This document shows positions 8,579-16,386 of a stretch of DNA of 64,000 nucleotides, piece after piece. This DNA comes from Nocardia brasiliensis NBRC 14402 (GTDB lineage Bacteria; Actinomycetota; Actinomycetes; Mycobacteriales; Mycobacteriaceae). The notes beneath the pieces are model-generated. The model was not told where the DNA came from and made no database searches. It saw nothing but the letters and a program-made list of their open reading frames with translations. The position numbers and the translations under genes were made by a program. The stretch's first letter is position 1; each line of letters begins with the position of its first letter. The stretch is taken from NCBI RefSeq assembly GCF_000308475.2, contig NZ_BAFT02000057.1, positions 310,001-374,000 of the forward strand. Reading direction: 5' to 3'.

Positions 8579-9522
8579 CCGATCGGGTAGCCGCTGTCGA
8601 TTGCGGCACCAACTCCATCCGACTGTTGATCGCCGATGTACTCGGCGACGGACGGCTGGCCGATGTGCACCGCGAGATGCGCATCGTGCGGCTGGGGCAG
8701 GGCGTCGACGCGACCGGTGCGCTGGCACCGGAGGCGATCGAGCGAACCCGGGTCGCGCTCGCGGACTACGCGACGTTGATGCGCGAGGCGGGCGTCGGCC
8801 GGGTGCGGATGGTGGCCACCTCCGCCACCAGGGACGCGGCGAACCGGGAAGACTTCTTCGCCATGGCCCGAGCCGAACTCGGCACCGTGGTGCCCGGCGC
8901 GGAGGCCGAGGTGATCACCGGCGACGAGGAGGCCCGCCTTTCGTTCCGCGGCGCCATCGGCGAGCTCTCCAGCGCCGCAGGGCCGTTCGTGGTCGTCGAT
9001 CTCGGCGGCGGTTCGACCGAGCTGGTGTTCGGCGACAGCGCGGGGGTGCAGGCGGCGTTCTCGGCCGATATCGGCTGTGTCCGGATCACCGAACGCTGTC
9101 TGCCCGGCAATCCGCCCACCGCCGAACAGGTCGGCGCGGCACGGGAATTCGCGGCCGAACGGTTGGCGGAAGCCTTCGCCCGGGTGCCGATCGAGGGTGC
9201 GCACACCTGGGTGGGCGTGGCGGGCACCATGACCACGATCGCCGCCGTGGCGCTAGACCTCCCCGAATACGATTCGGAGCGAGTGCATCTCACCCGCCTC
9301 GAACTGAATGACCTACGCGCCGTGTGTGATCGGCTGATCGGGATGACACACGACGAGCGCGCCGCCTTGGGCCCCATGCATCCGGGCCGGGTCGACGTGA
9401 TCGGCGGCGGTGCCGTCATCGCCGAGGTCCTGGCCGACGAACTGTCCCGTCGCGCAAGCATTTCCGAGCTCGTCGTGAGCGAGCACGACATCCTCGACGG
9501 GATCGCCCTCTCGATCGCCTGA
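8575..9522 (+). CDS. ppx: Ppx/GppA exopolyphosphatase family protein
   Basis: This is a predicted exopolyphosphatase or pppGpp phosphohydrolase, with the ASKHA fold, acting in the cytosol. Phosphate-1 motif 'VAAVDCGTNSIRLLIADV' and phosphate-2 motif 'VVVDLGGGSTELVFG' are intact. 'VRMVATSATRDAANRE' and 'VITGDEEARLSFRGA' are typical for the family. It is 315 residues, the short two-domain form found in actinobacteria, and corresponds to Rv1026 (ppx2). The start ATG overlaps the DUF501 stop. It is the last gene of the block. Confidence 0.93.
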   Translation: MTDRVAAVDCGTNSIRLLIADVLGDGRLADVHREMRIVRLGQGVDATGALAPEAIERTRVALADYATLMREAGVGRVRMVATSATRDAANREDFFAMARAELGTVVPGAEAEVITGDEEARLSFRGAIGELSSAAGPFVVVDLGGGSTELVFGDSAGVQAAFSADIGCVRITERCLPGNPPTAEQVGAAREFAAERLAEAFARVPIEGAHTWVGVAGTMTTIAAVALDLPEYDSERVHLTRLELNDLRAVCDRLIGMTHDERAALGPMHPGRVDVIGGGAVIAEVLADELSRRASISELVVSEHDILDGIALSIA

Positions 9523-9529
9523 GCCAGGT

Positions 9530-9994
9530 CTAGGTCTTCCGGTCGTTTTCGCGTGCCCGGCCGACCACGAGGTCGGCGAGCCGGGACAGCGATTCCTTGT
9601 TGCGCGGAACCAGTCCCAGCGCCTGGACGGCGCCGGGAATCAACGCGGCCGGGCCGCTGATCGCCCGTTCGGCCATGCTGATCCGGGTGCGGTCGGGGCC
9701 GATCTCGGTCAGTTCCAACCGAATCCAGGCCGAGCCGGCCGGCCACAGCCTCGCCTCGAGCTCGATCATCCGCGGCGGATCGACGTCGCGGACCTTGGTG
9801 GTGTCGGACATGGTCAGCGGCCAGGGGCCGACGCTGTGATGTATGCGGGTGCCGACCGCGGGCCACCCCGGATCGACATTGCGGATATGCGAGGCGCCGA
9901 CCACCCAGAGTGCGTACAGCCAGCCGTCGGCCAGTACCGCGAACGTGTCCTCGGCCGAGGCGGACACTGTGATCTCGACAGGTTCCATCTGCAC
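9530..9994 (-). CDS. SRPBCC family (polyketide cyclase/START-like) protein
   Basis: This 154-residue protein has the SRPBCC helix-grip pattern. 'VEITVSASAEDTFAVLADGW' opens the fold, 'GASHIRNVDPGWPAVGTRIHH' and 'RMIELEARLWPAG' are strand regions, and a long C-terminal helix with 'LSRLADLVVGRA' closes the cavity. These proteins bind hydrophobic ligands, and no catalytic role can be assigned. It converges on ppx with seven bases between the stops and is divergent from the POT transporter, with an inverted repeat in the shared upstream region. Confidence 0.85.
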   Translation of the reverse strand: MQMEPVEITVSASAEDTFAVLADGWLYALWVVGASHIRNVDPGWPAVGTRIHHSVGPWPLTMSDTTKVRDVDPPRMIELEARLWPAGSAWIRLELTEIGPDRTRISMAERAISGPAALIPGAVQALGLVPRNKESLSRLADLVVGRARENDRKT

Positions 9995-10117
9995 GTCACT
10001 TTCGTCGTCGGGGCGGGCCGGGCGCTACTCGCCATCGTGCCCCGCTGGTTCCGGCATGCCCAGTGGCGGCGGCGGAAAACGACGGCGGGGCGGGCCCGCG
10101 TCTTCGTGGGATCTACT

Positions 10118-10141
10118 ATCAGAATGCGCTTCGATTCTGAT
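10118..10141. promoter_or_regulatory. perfect inverted repeat in a divergent promoter region
   Basis: ATCAGAAT and ATTCTGAT form perfect 8-base arms around an 8-base spacer. The repeat lies between the divergent SRPBCC gene (start 9994) and POT transporter gene (start 10266), in a stretch visibly richer in A+T than its surroundings. It looks like a dimeric repressor or activator site. No regulator gene is adjacent, so the binding protein is unknown. Confidence 0.45.
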
Positions 10142-10265
10142 CATTGCAGGATTGAGCGATACAAATTCGGCATAACACGGCGACGACACCTCGATGTTCG
10201 ACTGGGGATGGTGAATTTCGTGTGTGGATGCCCACAATTCGCCTCAAACATGGGATGGTCGGAGG

Positions 10266-11732
10266 ATGTCGGAAGCAACAACCGCCGAACAGGTGACCCC
10301 GGGACGAACAGTCTTCGGTCACCCGATCGGCTTGACGAACTTGTTCGGCGTGGAGCTCTGGGAGCGATTCTCCTACTACGGGATGGTCACCATCCTCGGC
10401 TACTACCTGTACTACTCCACGACCGAAGGCGGGCTCGGGCTCGCGAAGAGCACCGGAGTCGGCATCGTCGGCGCCTACGGCGGGCTGGTCTATCTGTCCA
10501 CCGTGCTGGGCGGCTGGATCGCCGACCGGGTACTGGGCATGGAGCGGACGGTCTTCTACGGCGGCGTCGTGGTGGTCGCGGGGCATCTCGCGCTGGCGGT
10601 GCTGCCGGGACTGACCGGCGTCGGTGTGGGCCTGGTGCTGGTCGCGCTGGGCAGCGGCGCGCTGAAAGCCAACGCGTCCTCGCTGCTCGGCACGCTGTAT
10701 CCGAAGGGTGATGCCCGCGCGGACGGCGGATTCACGCTGTTCTACCTCGGCATCAACCTCGGCGCGTTCATCGGCCCGCTGCTCACCGGTGTGCTGCAGA
10801 CCCGCCTGGGTTTCCACTACGGATTCGGCGCCGCCGCGATCGGCATGACCCTGGGTCTGGTCCAGTACGTGGTGTTCCGGCGCAACCTCGGCACGCACGG
10901 CCGTGAGGTGCCGAACCCGTTGCCGCGCAACGCGATCGCCCCGGTACTCGGTGCGGTGGCCGGCGCCGCGGTGATCGTCGCGGTGGTGTGGGCGACCGGC
11001 CTGGTGACGCTGGACAACCTGCCCGACGCGACCACCATCGTGATCGCCGTGGCCTCGGTCGTCTACTTCGTGGTCATGCTGACCCACGCCAAGGTGACAC
11101 CGGTCGAGCGCAGCCGGGTGCGCGCGTTCATTCCGCTGTTCATCGCCAACGCGGTGTTCTGGTCGCTGTTCCAGCAGATCTTCACGGTGCTCGCGGTGTA
11201 CTCCGACGAACGGATGAACTGGAGCATCTTCGGCTGGACCGCTCCCTCGAACTGGATCGGTTCGGTCGAGCCGGTCTGGATCATCACCCTGTCGCCGCTG
11301 TTCGCCATCCTGTGGACCAAGCTCGGTTCCCGCGCCCCGAGCACGCCGCGCAAGTTCGCGCTCGGCGTGATCGGCATGGGCCTGGCGTTCCTGTTGTTCG
11401 TGCCGCTGGCCGGTTTCAGCGGCGCGACGGTGCCCGCGCTGCTCGTGCTCGTCGTCATGGGCGGCTTCGCCGTCTCGGAGCTGCTGCTCTCACCGATCGG
11501 ACTTGCGGTCACCACCCAGCTCGCACCGGAAGCTTTCCGGGCCCAGATGATGGCGCTGTACTTTTTCTCGGTTGGCATCGGTACATCCATGTCGGGTACT
11601 TTGGCTCGGTTCTATGACCAAGACCACGAAGTCGCCTACTTCGGCATCATCGGCGCCGTCGCGGTGTGCGCCGGAGTCATCGTGGCCGCCATCGCGCCGC
11701 GGATCAGTCGGCACATGGCAGGCGTGCACTAG
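10266..11732 (+). CDS. POT family proton-coupled peptide transporter
   Basis: This is a major facilitator of the POT/PTR type that imports di- and tripeptides with protons. The family signature E-x-x-E-R is seen in 'GVELWERFSYYGMVTILGYY'. The 'GAYGGLVYLSTVLGGWIADR' loop and 'GSGALKANASSLLGTLYP' are also typical. 'FTLFYLGINLGAFIGPLLTG' matches the second PTR2 signature. About 14 membrane helices are expected over 488 residues. ATG 10266 sits right after GGAGG with almost no spacing; an in-frame GTG at 10224 is an alternative. Confidence 0.92.
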   Translation: MSEATTAEQVTPGRTVFGHPIGLTNLFGVELWERFSYYGMVTILGYYLYYSTTEGGLGLAKSTGVGIVGAYGGLVYLSTVLGGWIADRVLGMERTVFYGGVVVVAGHLALAVLPGLTGVGVGLVLVALGSGALKANASSLLGTLYPKGDARADGGFTLFYLGINLGAFIGPLLTGVLQTRLGFHYGFGAAAIGMTLGLVQYVVFRRNLGTHGREVPNPLPRNAIAPVLGAVAGAAVIVAVVWATGLVTLDNLPDATTIVIAVASVVYFVVMLTHAKVTPVERSRVRAFIPLFIANAVFWSLFQQIFTVLAVYSDERMNWSIFGWTAPSNWIGSVEPVWIITLSPLFAILWTKLGSRAPSTPRKFALGVIGMGLAFLLFVPLAGFSGATVPALLVLVVMGGFAVSELLLSPIGLAVTTQLAPEAFRAQMMALYFFSVGIGTSMSGTLARFYDQDHEVAYFGIIGAVAVCAGVIVAAIAPRISRHMAGVH

Positions 11733-11787
11733 CCCCGAGCGGGCATAGAACCAGCTAGACAGTAAGACCAGAGGTAGAGGAGAACGT

Positions 11788-13284
11788 GTGGCGATCCGCA
11801 AGCCGGACGGCGCAATCGGACAGCAGGCCAGATGGGGTGGCCTGTTCCGGACCAAATCCGTCGAGCAATCGATCAAGGACACCGACGAGCCCGACTCCAA
11901 GCTCCGCAAGGACCTGACCGCATGGGACCTCACCGTCTTCGGCGTGGCGGTGGTGATCGGCGCGGGCATCTTCACCCTCACCGCGCGGACCGCGGGCAAC
12001 GTCGCCGGACCGTCGGTGTCGCTGGCGTTCGTCTTCGCGGCGATCGCCTGCGGTCTCACCGCGCTCTGCTACGCCGAGTTCGCCTCGACGGTGCCGGTGG
12101 CGGGCAGCGCGTACACCTTCTCCTACGCCACCTTCGGTGAACTCGTCGCATGGATCATCGGCTGGGACCTGATCCTCGAGTTCGCGCTCGCCACCTCGGT
12201 GGTGGCCAAGGGCTGGTCGCAGTACCTCGGCGAGGTAATGGGCACGACGCCGATCGTGCACCTCGGTTCGGTGTCGTTCGACTGGGGCGCCGTGCTGCTG
12301 ATCGCGGTGCTCGGCGTGCTGCTCGCCACCGGGACCAAGGTCTCGTCCCGGGTGTCGGCCGTGGCGGTCGCGATCAAGCTGAGCGTGATCGCGCTGGTGC
12401 TGATCGTCGGCGTCACCTACTTCAAGTCGGAGAACCTGACGCCTTACGTGCCGCCGTCCCAGCCGGGGGCGGAGGGCGAGGGCCTGCGCCAGTCGCTGTT
12501 CTCCTTCCTGACCGGCGCCGGGCACAGCACGTTCGGCTGGTACGGCCTGCTCGCCGCGGCCAGCCTGGTGTTCTTCGCGTTCATCGGTTTCGACGTCGTC
12601 GCGACCACCGCCGAAGAAACCAAGAACCCGCAGAAGGCGGTGCCGCGCGGCATCCTCGGCTCGCTGCTCATCGTCACCATCCTCTACGTCGCGGTCTCGC
12701 TGGTGCTCACCGGCATGGTGTCCTACACCGAGCTGTCCGGTGAGAACGCCACCCTGGCAACGGCTTTCGCGATCCACGGCGATACCTGGGTGAAGAACAT
12801 CATCTCCGTCGGCGCCCTCGCCGGGCTCACCACCGTGGTCATGGTGATGTTCCTCGGGCAGACCCGCGTGCTGTTCGCGATGTCGCGCGACGGACTGATG
12901 CCGCGCAAGCTGGCGCACACCGGCAGCAAGGGCACGCCGGTGCGGATCACCGCGATCGTCGGCGTGGTCTGCGCGGTGCTGGCCGGCTTCGTCGACTTCG
13001 GCACACTCGAGGAAATGGTCAACATCGGCACGCTGTTCGCGTTCGTGCTGGTCTCGATCGGCGTGCTCGTGCTGCGGCGCACCCGGCCCGACCTGCCGCG
13101 CGGCTTCCGCGTCCCGCTGGTTCCGGTGATCCCGGTGCTCGCCGTGCTGGCCTGCCTGTGGCTGATGCTGAACCTGTCCGTGGAGACCTGGCTGCGGTTC
13201 CTCGTCTGGATGGCGCTGGGCTTCGTCATCTATTTCGCCTACAGCCGCAGGCACTCCCTGCTCGGCAACCCGCCTGCCGAATAG
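11788..13284 (+). CDS. APC family amino-acid permease (CAT-like)
   Basis: This is a cationic-type amino-acid permease of the APC superfamily, 498 residues, about 12-14 helices. A basic cytosolic N-terminus precedes 'LTAWDLTVFGVAVVIGAGIF', the conserved TM1 with the broken-helix GAGIF motif. 'ALCYAEFASTVPVAGSAYTF' and 'FFAFIGFDVVATTAEETKNP' are further APC hallmarks. GTG 11788 is preceded by GAGGTAGAGGAGA. A strong hairpin seven bases after the stop probably ends the transcript. Substrate preference cannot be read. Confidence 0.92.
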   Translation: MAIRKPDGAIGQQARWGGLFRTKSVEQSIKDTDEPDSKLRKDLTAWDLTVFGVAVVIGAGIFTLTARTAGNVAGPSVSLAFVFAAIACGLTALCYAEFASTVPVAGSAYTFSYATFGELVAWIIGWDLILEFALATSVVAKGWSQYLGEVMGTTPIVHLGSVSFDWGAVLLIAVLGVLLATGTKVSSRVSAVAVAIKLSVIALVLIVGVTYFKSENLTPYVPPSQPGAEGEGLRQSLFSFLTGAGHSTFGWYGLLAAASLVFFAFIGFDVVATTAEETKNPQKAVPRGILGSLLIVTILYVAVSLVLTGMVSYTELSGENATLATAFAIHGDTWVKNIISVGALAGLTTVVMVMFLGQTRVLFAMSRDGLMPRKLAHTGSKGTPVRITAIVGVVCAVLAGFVDFGTLEEMVNIGTLFAFVLVSIGVLVLRRTRPDLPRGFRVPLVPVIPVLAVLACLWLMLNLSVETWLRFLVWMALGFVIYFAYSRRHSLLGNPPAE

Positions 13285-13290
13285 TCCGCC

Positions 13291-13321
13291 GAGTGGCACG
13301 GGCGCCGCGCCCGTGCCACTC
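13291..13321 (+). terminator. strong stem-loop after the amino-acid permease gene
   Basis: A perfect 14-base-pair GC-rich stem (arm GAGTGGCACGGGCG) closes on a 3-base loop, starting seven bases after the permease stop. There is no T-run after it, as is common in actinobacteria. It lies in front of the RNase Z-like gene and separates the two transcripts. Confidence 0.7.
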
Positions 13322-13351
13322 CACGACTGGCGAACAAGTAGCGTGACACGG

Positions 13352-14269
13352 GTGTCGCAGCGGGAGCTCGTAGTGCTCGGTACCGCCAGCCAGGTGCCGA
13401 CGAAGCAGCGCAATCACAACGGGTATCTGCTGCGCTGGGACGACGAAGGGGTGCTGTTCGACCCGGGCGAGGGGACGCAGCGGCAGATGACCTACGCCGG
13501 TGTCTCGGCCACCGACCTCACCCGGATCGCGATCACGCACTTCCACGGTGATCACAGCCTCGGGCTGGCCGGGGTGGTGCAGCGAATCAATCTCGACCGG
13601 GTGCCGCATCCGGTGGACGTGTGCTTCCCTGCCTCCGGGACCGAGTATTACGACCGTCTCGTCAACGCCACCTCCTACTATCACCGGGCCGAGTTGCGGC
13701 CGCGTCCGATCGAACGGGCCGGTGCCGTCGACTTTCCCGGCGCGCCCTTCGCGGTCACGGCGGTGCCGCTCGCGCACCCCGTCGACACCTTCGGCTATCG
13801 GCTCACCGAGCCGGACGGCCGGCGCATTCTGCCCGCTCGACTCCAGCACCTCGGGCTGCGCGGACCCGTCATCGCGCGGCTGCAACAGCAGGGCAGCATC
13901 GAATCGGCCGGGCGCACCGTGACTCTCGACGAGGCCAGCGAGCCGCGCCGGGGTCAGAGCTTCGCCTTCGTGATGGACACCGGGCTCTGCGACGGCGTCT
14001 ACGAGCTCGCCGCCGACACCGACATGCTCGTCATCGAGGCCACCTTCCTCGACGCCGACGCGCGGCTCGCCGCCGAATACGGCCACCTCACCGCAGGCCA
14101 GGCCGCCCGGGTCGCCGCCGCGGCGGGCGCGCACACCCTGGTGCTCACCCACTTCTCCCAGCGCTACCGTGACCTGTCCGTCCATCTGGCCGAGGCCCGA
14201 GCCCACTTCTCCGGCCTGATCCACATCGCCACCGACCTCGCCCGCATCCCCTTACCGGCGCGTCGGTAA
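13352..14269 (+). CDS. RNase Z-like metallo-beta-lactamase fold hydrolase
   Basis: This is a ribonuclease Z family protein expected to process tRNA 3' ends with two zinc ions. The metal-binding motif 'THFHGDHSLGL' is intact. Later ligands are seen at 'PLAHPVDTFGYRL', 'FAFVMDTG' and 'LVLTHFSQRY'. The length of 305 residues fits the short form. GTG 13352 gives the usual start 'SQRELVVLGTASQVPT'; GTG 13343 and ATG 13313 are also in frame. A tRNA gene lies 212 bases downstream, which is suggestive but not evidence of a link. Confidence 0.88.
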   Translation: MSQRELVVLGTASQVPTKQRNHNGYLLRWDDEGVLFDPGEGTQRQMTYAGVSATDLTRIAITHFHGDHSLGLAGVVQRINLDRVPHPVDVCFPASGTEYYDRLVNATSYYHRAELRPRPIERAGAVDFPGAPFAVTAVPLAHPVDTFGYRLTEPDGRRILPARLQHLGLRGPVIARLQQQGSIESAGRTVTLDEASEPRRGQSFAFVMDTGLCDGVYELAADTDMLVIEATFLDADARLAAEYGHLTAGQAARVAAAAGAHTLVLTHFSQRYRDLSVHLAEARAHFSGLIHIATDLARIPLPARR

Positions 14270-14428
14270 GCCCACTGGACAGCACCCGCCCGCACCGACC
14301 CCGCTGACCCGCTTTCGTGCCGCCCCCCCAAACCGGTTCGCAACCATGCCTTTTCAGAGCAACCGGTCGGCACGCCCTTGGTCAACTGCCCGACTTCTCC
14401 GTCCCCATACTCGACAATTTGCCCATCT

Positions 14429-15609
14429 TCAACCCTCAGAATTCCGGTACAACCGTACGACTCGGTAGTCTGTCCCGGACGGCCCCCATAGCCCAATTGG
14501 CAGAGGCAGCGGACTTAAAATCCGCCCAGTGTCGGTTCGAGTCCGACTGGGGGCACAGACAGCATCGACACAATTACTGCTGCCCGTGGCCTGCGGAGGT
14601 GGCTCCTGCTCGGTGTTCTCGTTGGCTATAGCCGCCACCGCTCCTGCGACCTGGGGCAGCCCGTCTTCGGGCAGCTTGATGGTGATGGTGACGCGGTCGC
14701 CGTCGTCGTGGAGGCGGATGTTGAGTTGCGTGACTTCGAACAGCCTTCGCAGCAGCGGCTCTGGGGCTTTGACGAGGTTGAGGGTCAGGTAGGGCAGTGC
14801 ATCGAGCAGCGCGGTGTCTGCGGGGGCGGCTCGATGTGGCGTGGCGGGGTCGGTGGTGTCGAGTAGGGCAATGGTGGCTACGGCGTTGGCCTTTTGGGTC
14901 TCCAGGTCGTTGAAGGTGCCGCGCAGGGCCTTCGTGAAGGCGTCGTCTGGCTCGCCGTCCTGAGCTTGCCGTAGCACGGCGTCCTGGCGTCGTGCGATGT
15001 CCTCGATGATGCGCTGGAGCCTTTGTTGCTCGGTATGTCGTTGTCGTGCTGCACGGTCGTCGACTTCAGTGAGATCGGCTGCTAGAAGGTCGCGGCGTTG
15101 TTCGCCGAAGACGCGGTCGGCGAAGAATTTGGAAACGGCGTCAAGAACGGCATCCTCACGGATGTACACCGTTTTCGGGTGTCCCGCGTACTTGTCGGGA
15201 CGTCCTCGATTGTTGCCGGTCGGCCAGCAGAGGTAGTAAGTGTCACCGTGGCGTGTGGTGCCGAACATCCGCCTGTTGCATCCGTGCAAGAGCATGCCCC
15301 GGAACACGTAGGTCCGCTTGGTTTTTGGGTGGGTGTTCTTCTCATGGCCCTCACGAGAACCGCGTCGGGATTGCCGGCGAGCCGCCAGCTCGTCGTACAA
15401 CGTTCCTTGCCAGGGGGCTCTGGTGGTGGATACCTGGTTGGATCGGTGTTCAAGCGTTCGGCAATCGTTTCGTAGCCCAAACCCTCGTGGTATCGCCAGA
15501 GCGCGATCTGAGTCACGGTTCCAGCTCGTGTCCCATCGGGCTCCAGCCGAGTCTTGGTGTGCCCTTTCGTAGCTTTGGTGGGATTGGGGTGGCGGAAAGA
15601 CTTCGCCAC
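14429..15609 (-). pseudogene. decayed large serine recombinase, integrated at the tRNA-Leu gene
   Basis: These are remains of a large serine integrase in two minus-strand frames. The upstream part (from 15609) has the recombinase-domain segment 'ALWRYHEGLGYETIAERLNT'. The downstream part (frame starting about 15400) has 'HPKTKRTYVFRGMLLHGCNR', the zinc-ribbon region, then a Gln/Arg-rich coiled coil and a C-terminal 'DGDRVTITIKLPEDG' segment. The frame change and a missing stretch between them point to a deletion or frameshift. The N-terminal catalytic domain with the active Ser is absent. The last residues are the reverse-strand translation of the tRNA, as expected when the att site lies in the integrase 3' end. 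Confidence 0.8.
14482..14555 (+). tRNA. tRNA-Leu (anticodon UAA) with a short variable arm
   Basis: A complete cloverleaf can be drawn. The acceptor stem is GCCCCCA/TGGGGGC, the D-arm starts GCCC, and the anticodon stem GCGGA/TCCGC carries loop CTTAAAA, giving anticodon UAA at positions 34-36. The variable loop is five bases, the T-arm is GTCGG-TTCGAGT-CCGAC and the discriminator is A. CCA is not encoded. Bacterial leucine tRNAs normally have a long variable arm, so the short arm is unusual. The 3' half is overlapped on the minus strand by the end of a broken recombinase gene, so this is an integration site. Confidence 0.88.
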
Positions 15610-15629
15610 GCCACGCCCTACGCGACGGC

Positions 15630-15785
15630 CGGCAGATACGGCGAGGCCAGGGCTACAGCCTGCACGTCACCGCACCACCACACATCCACCAGGCACTGCT
15701 GGCCGCCGCCGAACCCCTCGCACGCAGCACCGCGGCCGCCGACCGCAAGGCATACCGGATCTACCGCGACCGCATCACCCAATAA
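15630..15785 (+). pseudogene. unidentified gene remnant in the integration scar
   Basis: An open stretch of 51 codons ends at a TAA and has protein-like composition. It reads 'GYSLHVTAPPHIHQALLAAA' and then 'ADRKAYRIYRDRIT'. It has no start codon or ribosome binding site of its own. I do not recognise it; it may be the C-terminus of a lost gene of the integrated element. Confidence 0.35.
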
Positions 15786-15864
15786 TCCCCCGGCCTGACC
15801 AGCACCCAGCGCGCAGAACCCGCCCTCTACCAGCGGGTTATGCCATATCCGCCCGAAATTCGGC

Positions 15865-16020
15865 CGATACTACGGCGACCCCGAACTCGCCCACCTCGAC
15901 GTCGGCGACCTCACTACCGAGGACGAGGGCATCGTGGTCACCATCTGGTACGGCAAGACCGGAGCCCGCGAGGTCGCCGTCGGCCGCGGCACCCACCCCG
16001 ACACCTGCCCGGTCCGCCGA
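15865..16020 (+). pseudogene. tyrosine recombinase (phage-type integrase) fragment
   Basis: A frame of about 52 codons reads 'YYGDPELAHLDVGDLTTED', 'GIVVTIWYGKTGAREVAVGR' and 'GTHPDTCPVR'. The pattern (domain Leu/Asp strand, 'V.I...KT' beta-hairpin, and H-x-x-T/D-C-P-V) is that found just after the first catalytic Arg of actinobacterial tyrosine integrases. Both ends are missing, including the catalytic Arg, His and Tyr. It shows that a second, different element was once here. Confidence 0.6.
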
Positions 16021-16079
16021 CCTCACCGACGGAGCATCCGGTTCCCTTCGTGTTTCGCCGTGGTGGTGGTAGGTCGGGG

Positions 16080-16370
16080 CTACTCTCCGGAGTCGTTGTG
16101 CTGCTGGCGCTCCCGGGCGCGCTTGGCTTGGAGGTCGCGGTACCACGGCTCGTATTCGGTACCGAGGCAGTCGTCGTGGAACCGCTCCGGCAGTGCCGTG
16201 CCAGGCTCGGAGGGTGCCGGACCGGCTGGCATCGCGGCTCGCTCGCGGTCCATCTCGGCGGACATGGCCATGGCCTGTGCGATCAGGTCGGGGTCTAGGG
16301 GCGGGAGCCCTCGGGTGAAGGTCTTACCGGCGATACGGACCGGTGTTTCGTTGTCATTGTCGCCGCTCAC
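16080..16370 (-). CDS. small hypothetical protein, possible immunity partner of the adjacent toxin
   Basis: This is a 96-residue acidic soluble protein with no signal or membrane segment. It contains 'PVRIAGKTFTRGLPPLDPDL' and a Glu/Arg-rich C-terminus. It lies 16 bases after the ADP-ribosyltransferase-like toxin gene on the same strand, the place where cognate immunity genes sit in such loci. I do not recognise a family. The immunity role is inferred from position only; a regulator or chaperone is possible. Confidence 0.6.
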   Translation of the reverse strand: MSGDNDNETPVRIAGKTFTRGLPPLDPDLIAQAMAMSAEMDRERAAMPAGPAPSEPGTALPERFHDDCLGTEYEPWYRDLQAKRARERQQHNDSGE

Positions 16371-16386
16371 AAGGAATGCCTTTCGA

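Noticed and set aside
11755..13413. Minus-strand open frame of 552 codons
   Set aside because: It is antisense to the amino-acid permease; a His/Gln/Arg/Asp-rich low-complexity translation, no start site.
15554..16072. Plus-strand open frame of 172 codons in the integration scar
   Set aside because: Its translation is Arg/Pro/Thr-rich shadow of the two better fragments in the other frames (15630-15785 and 15865-16020).
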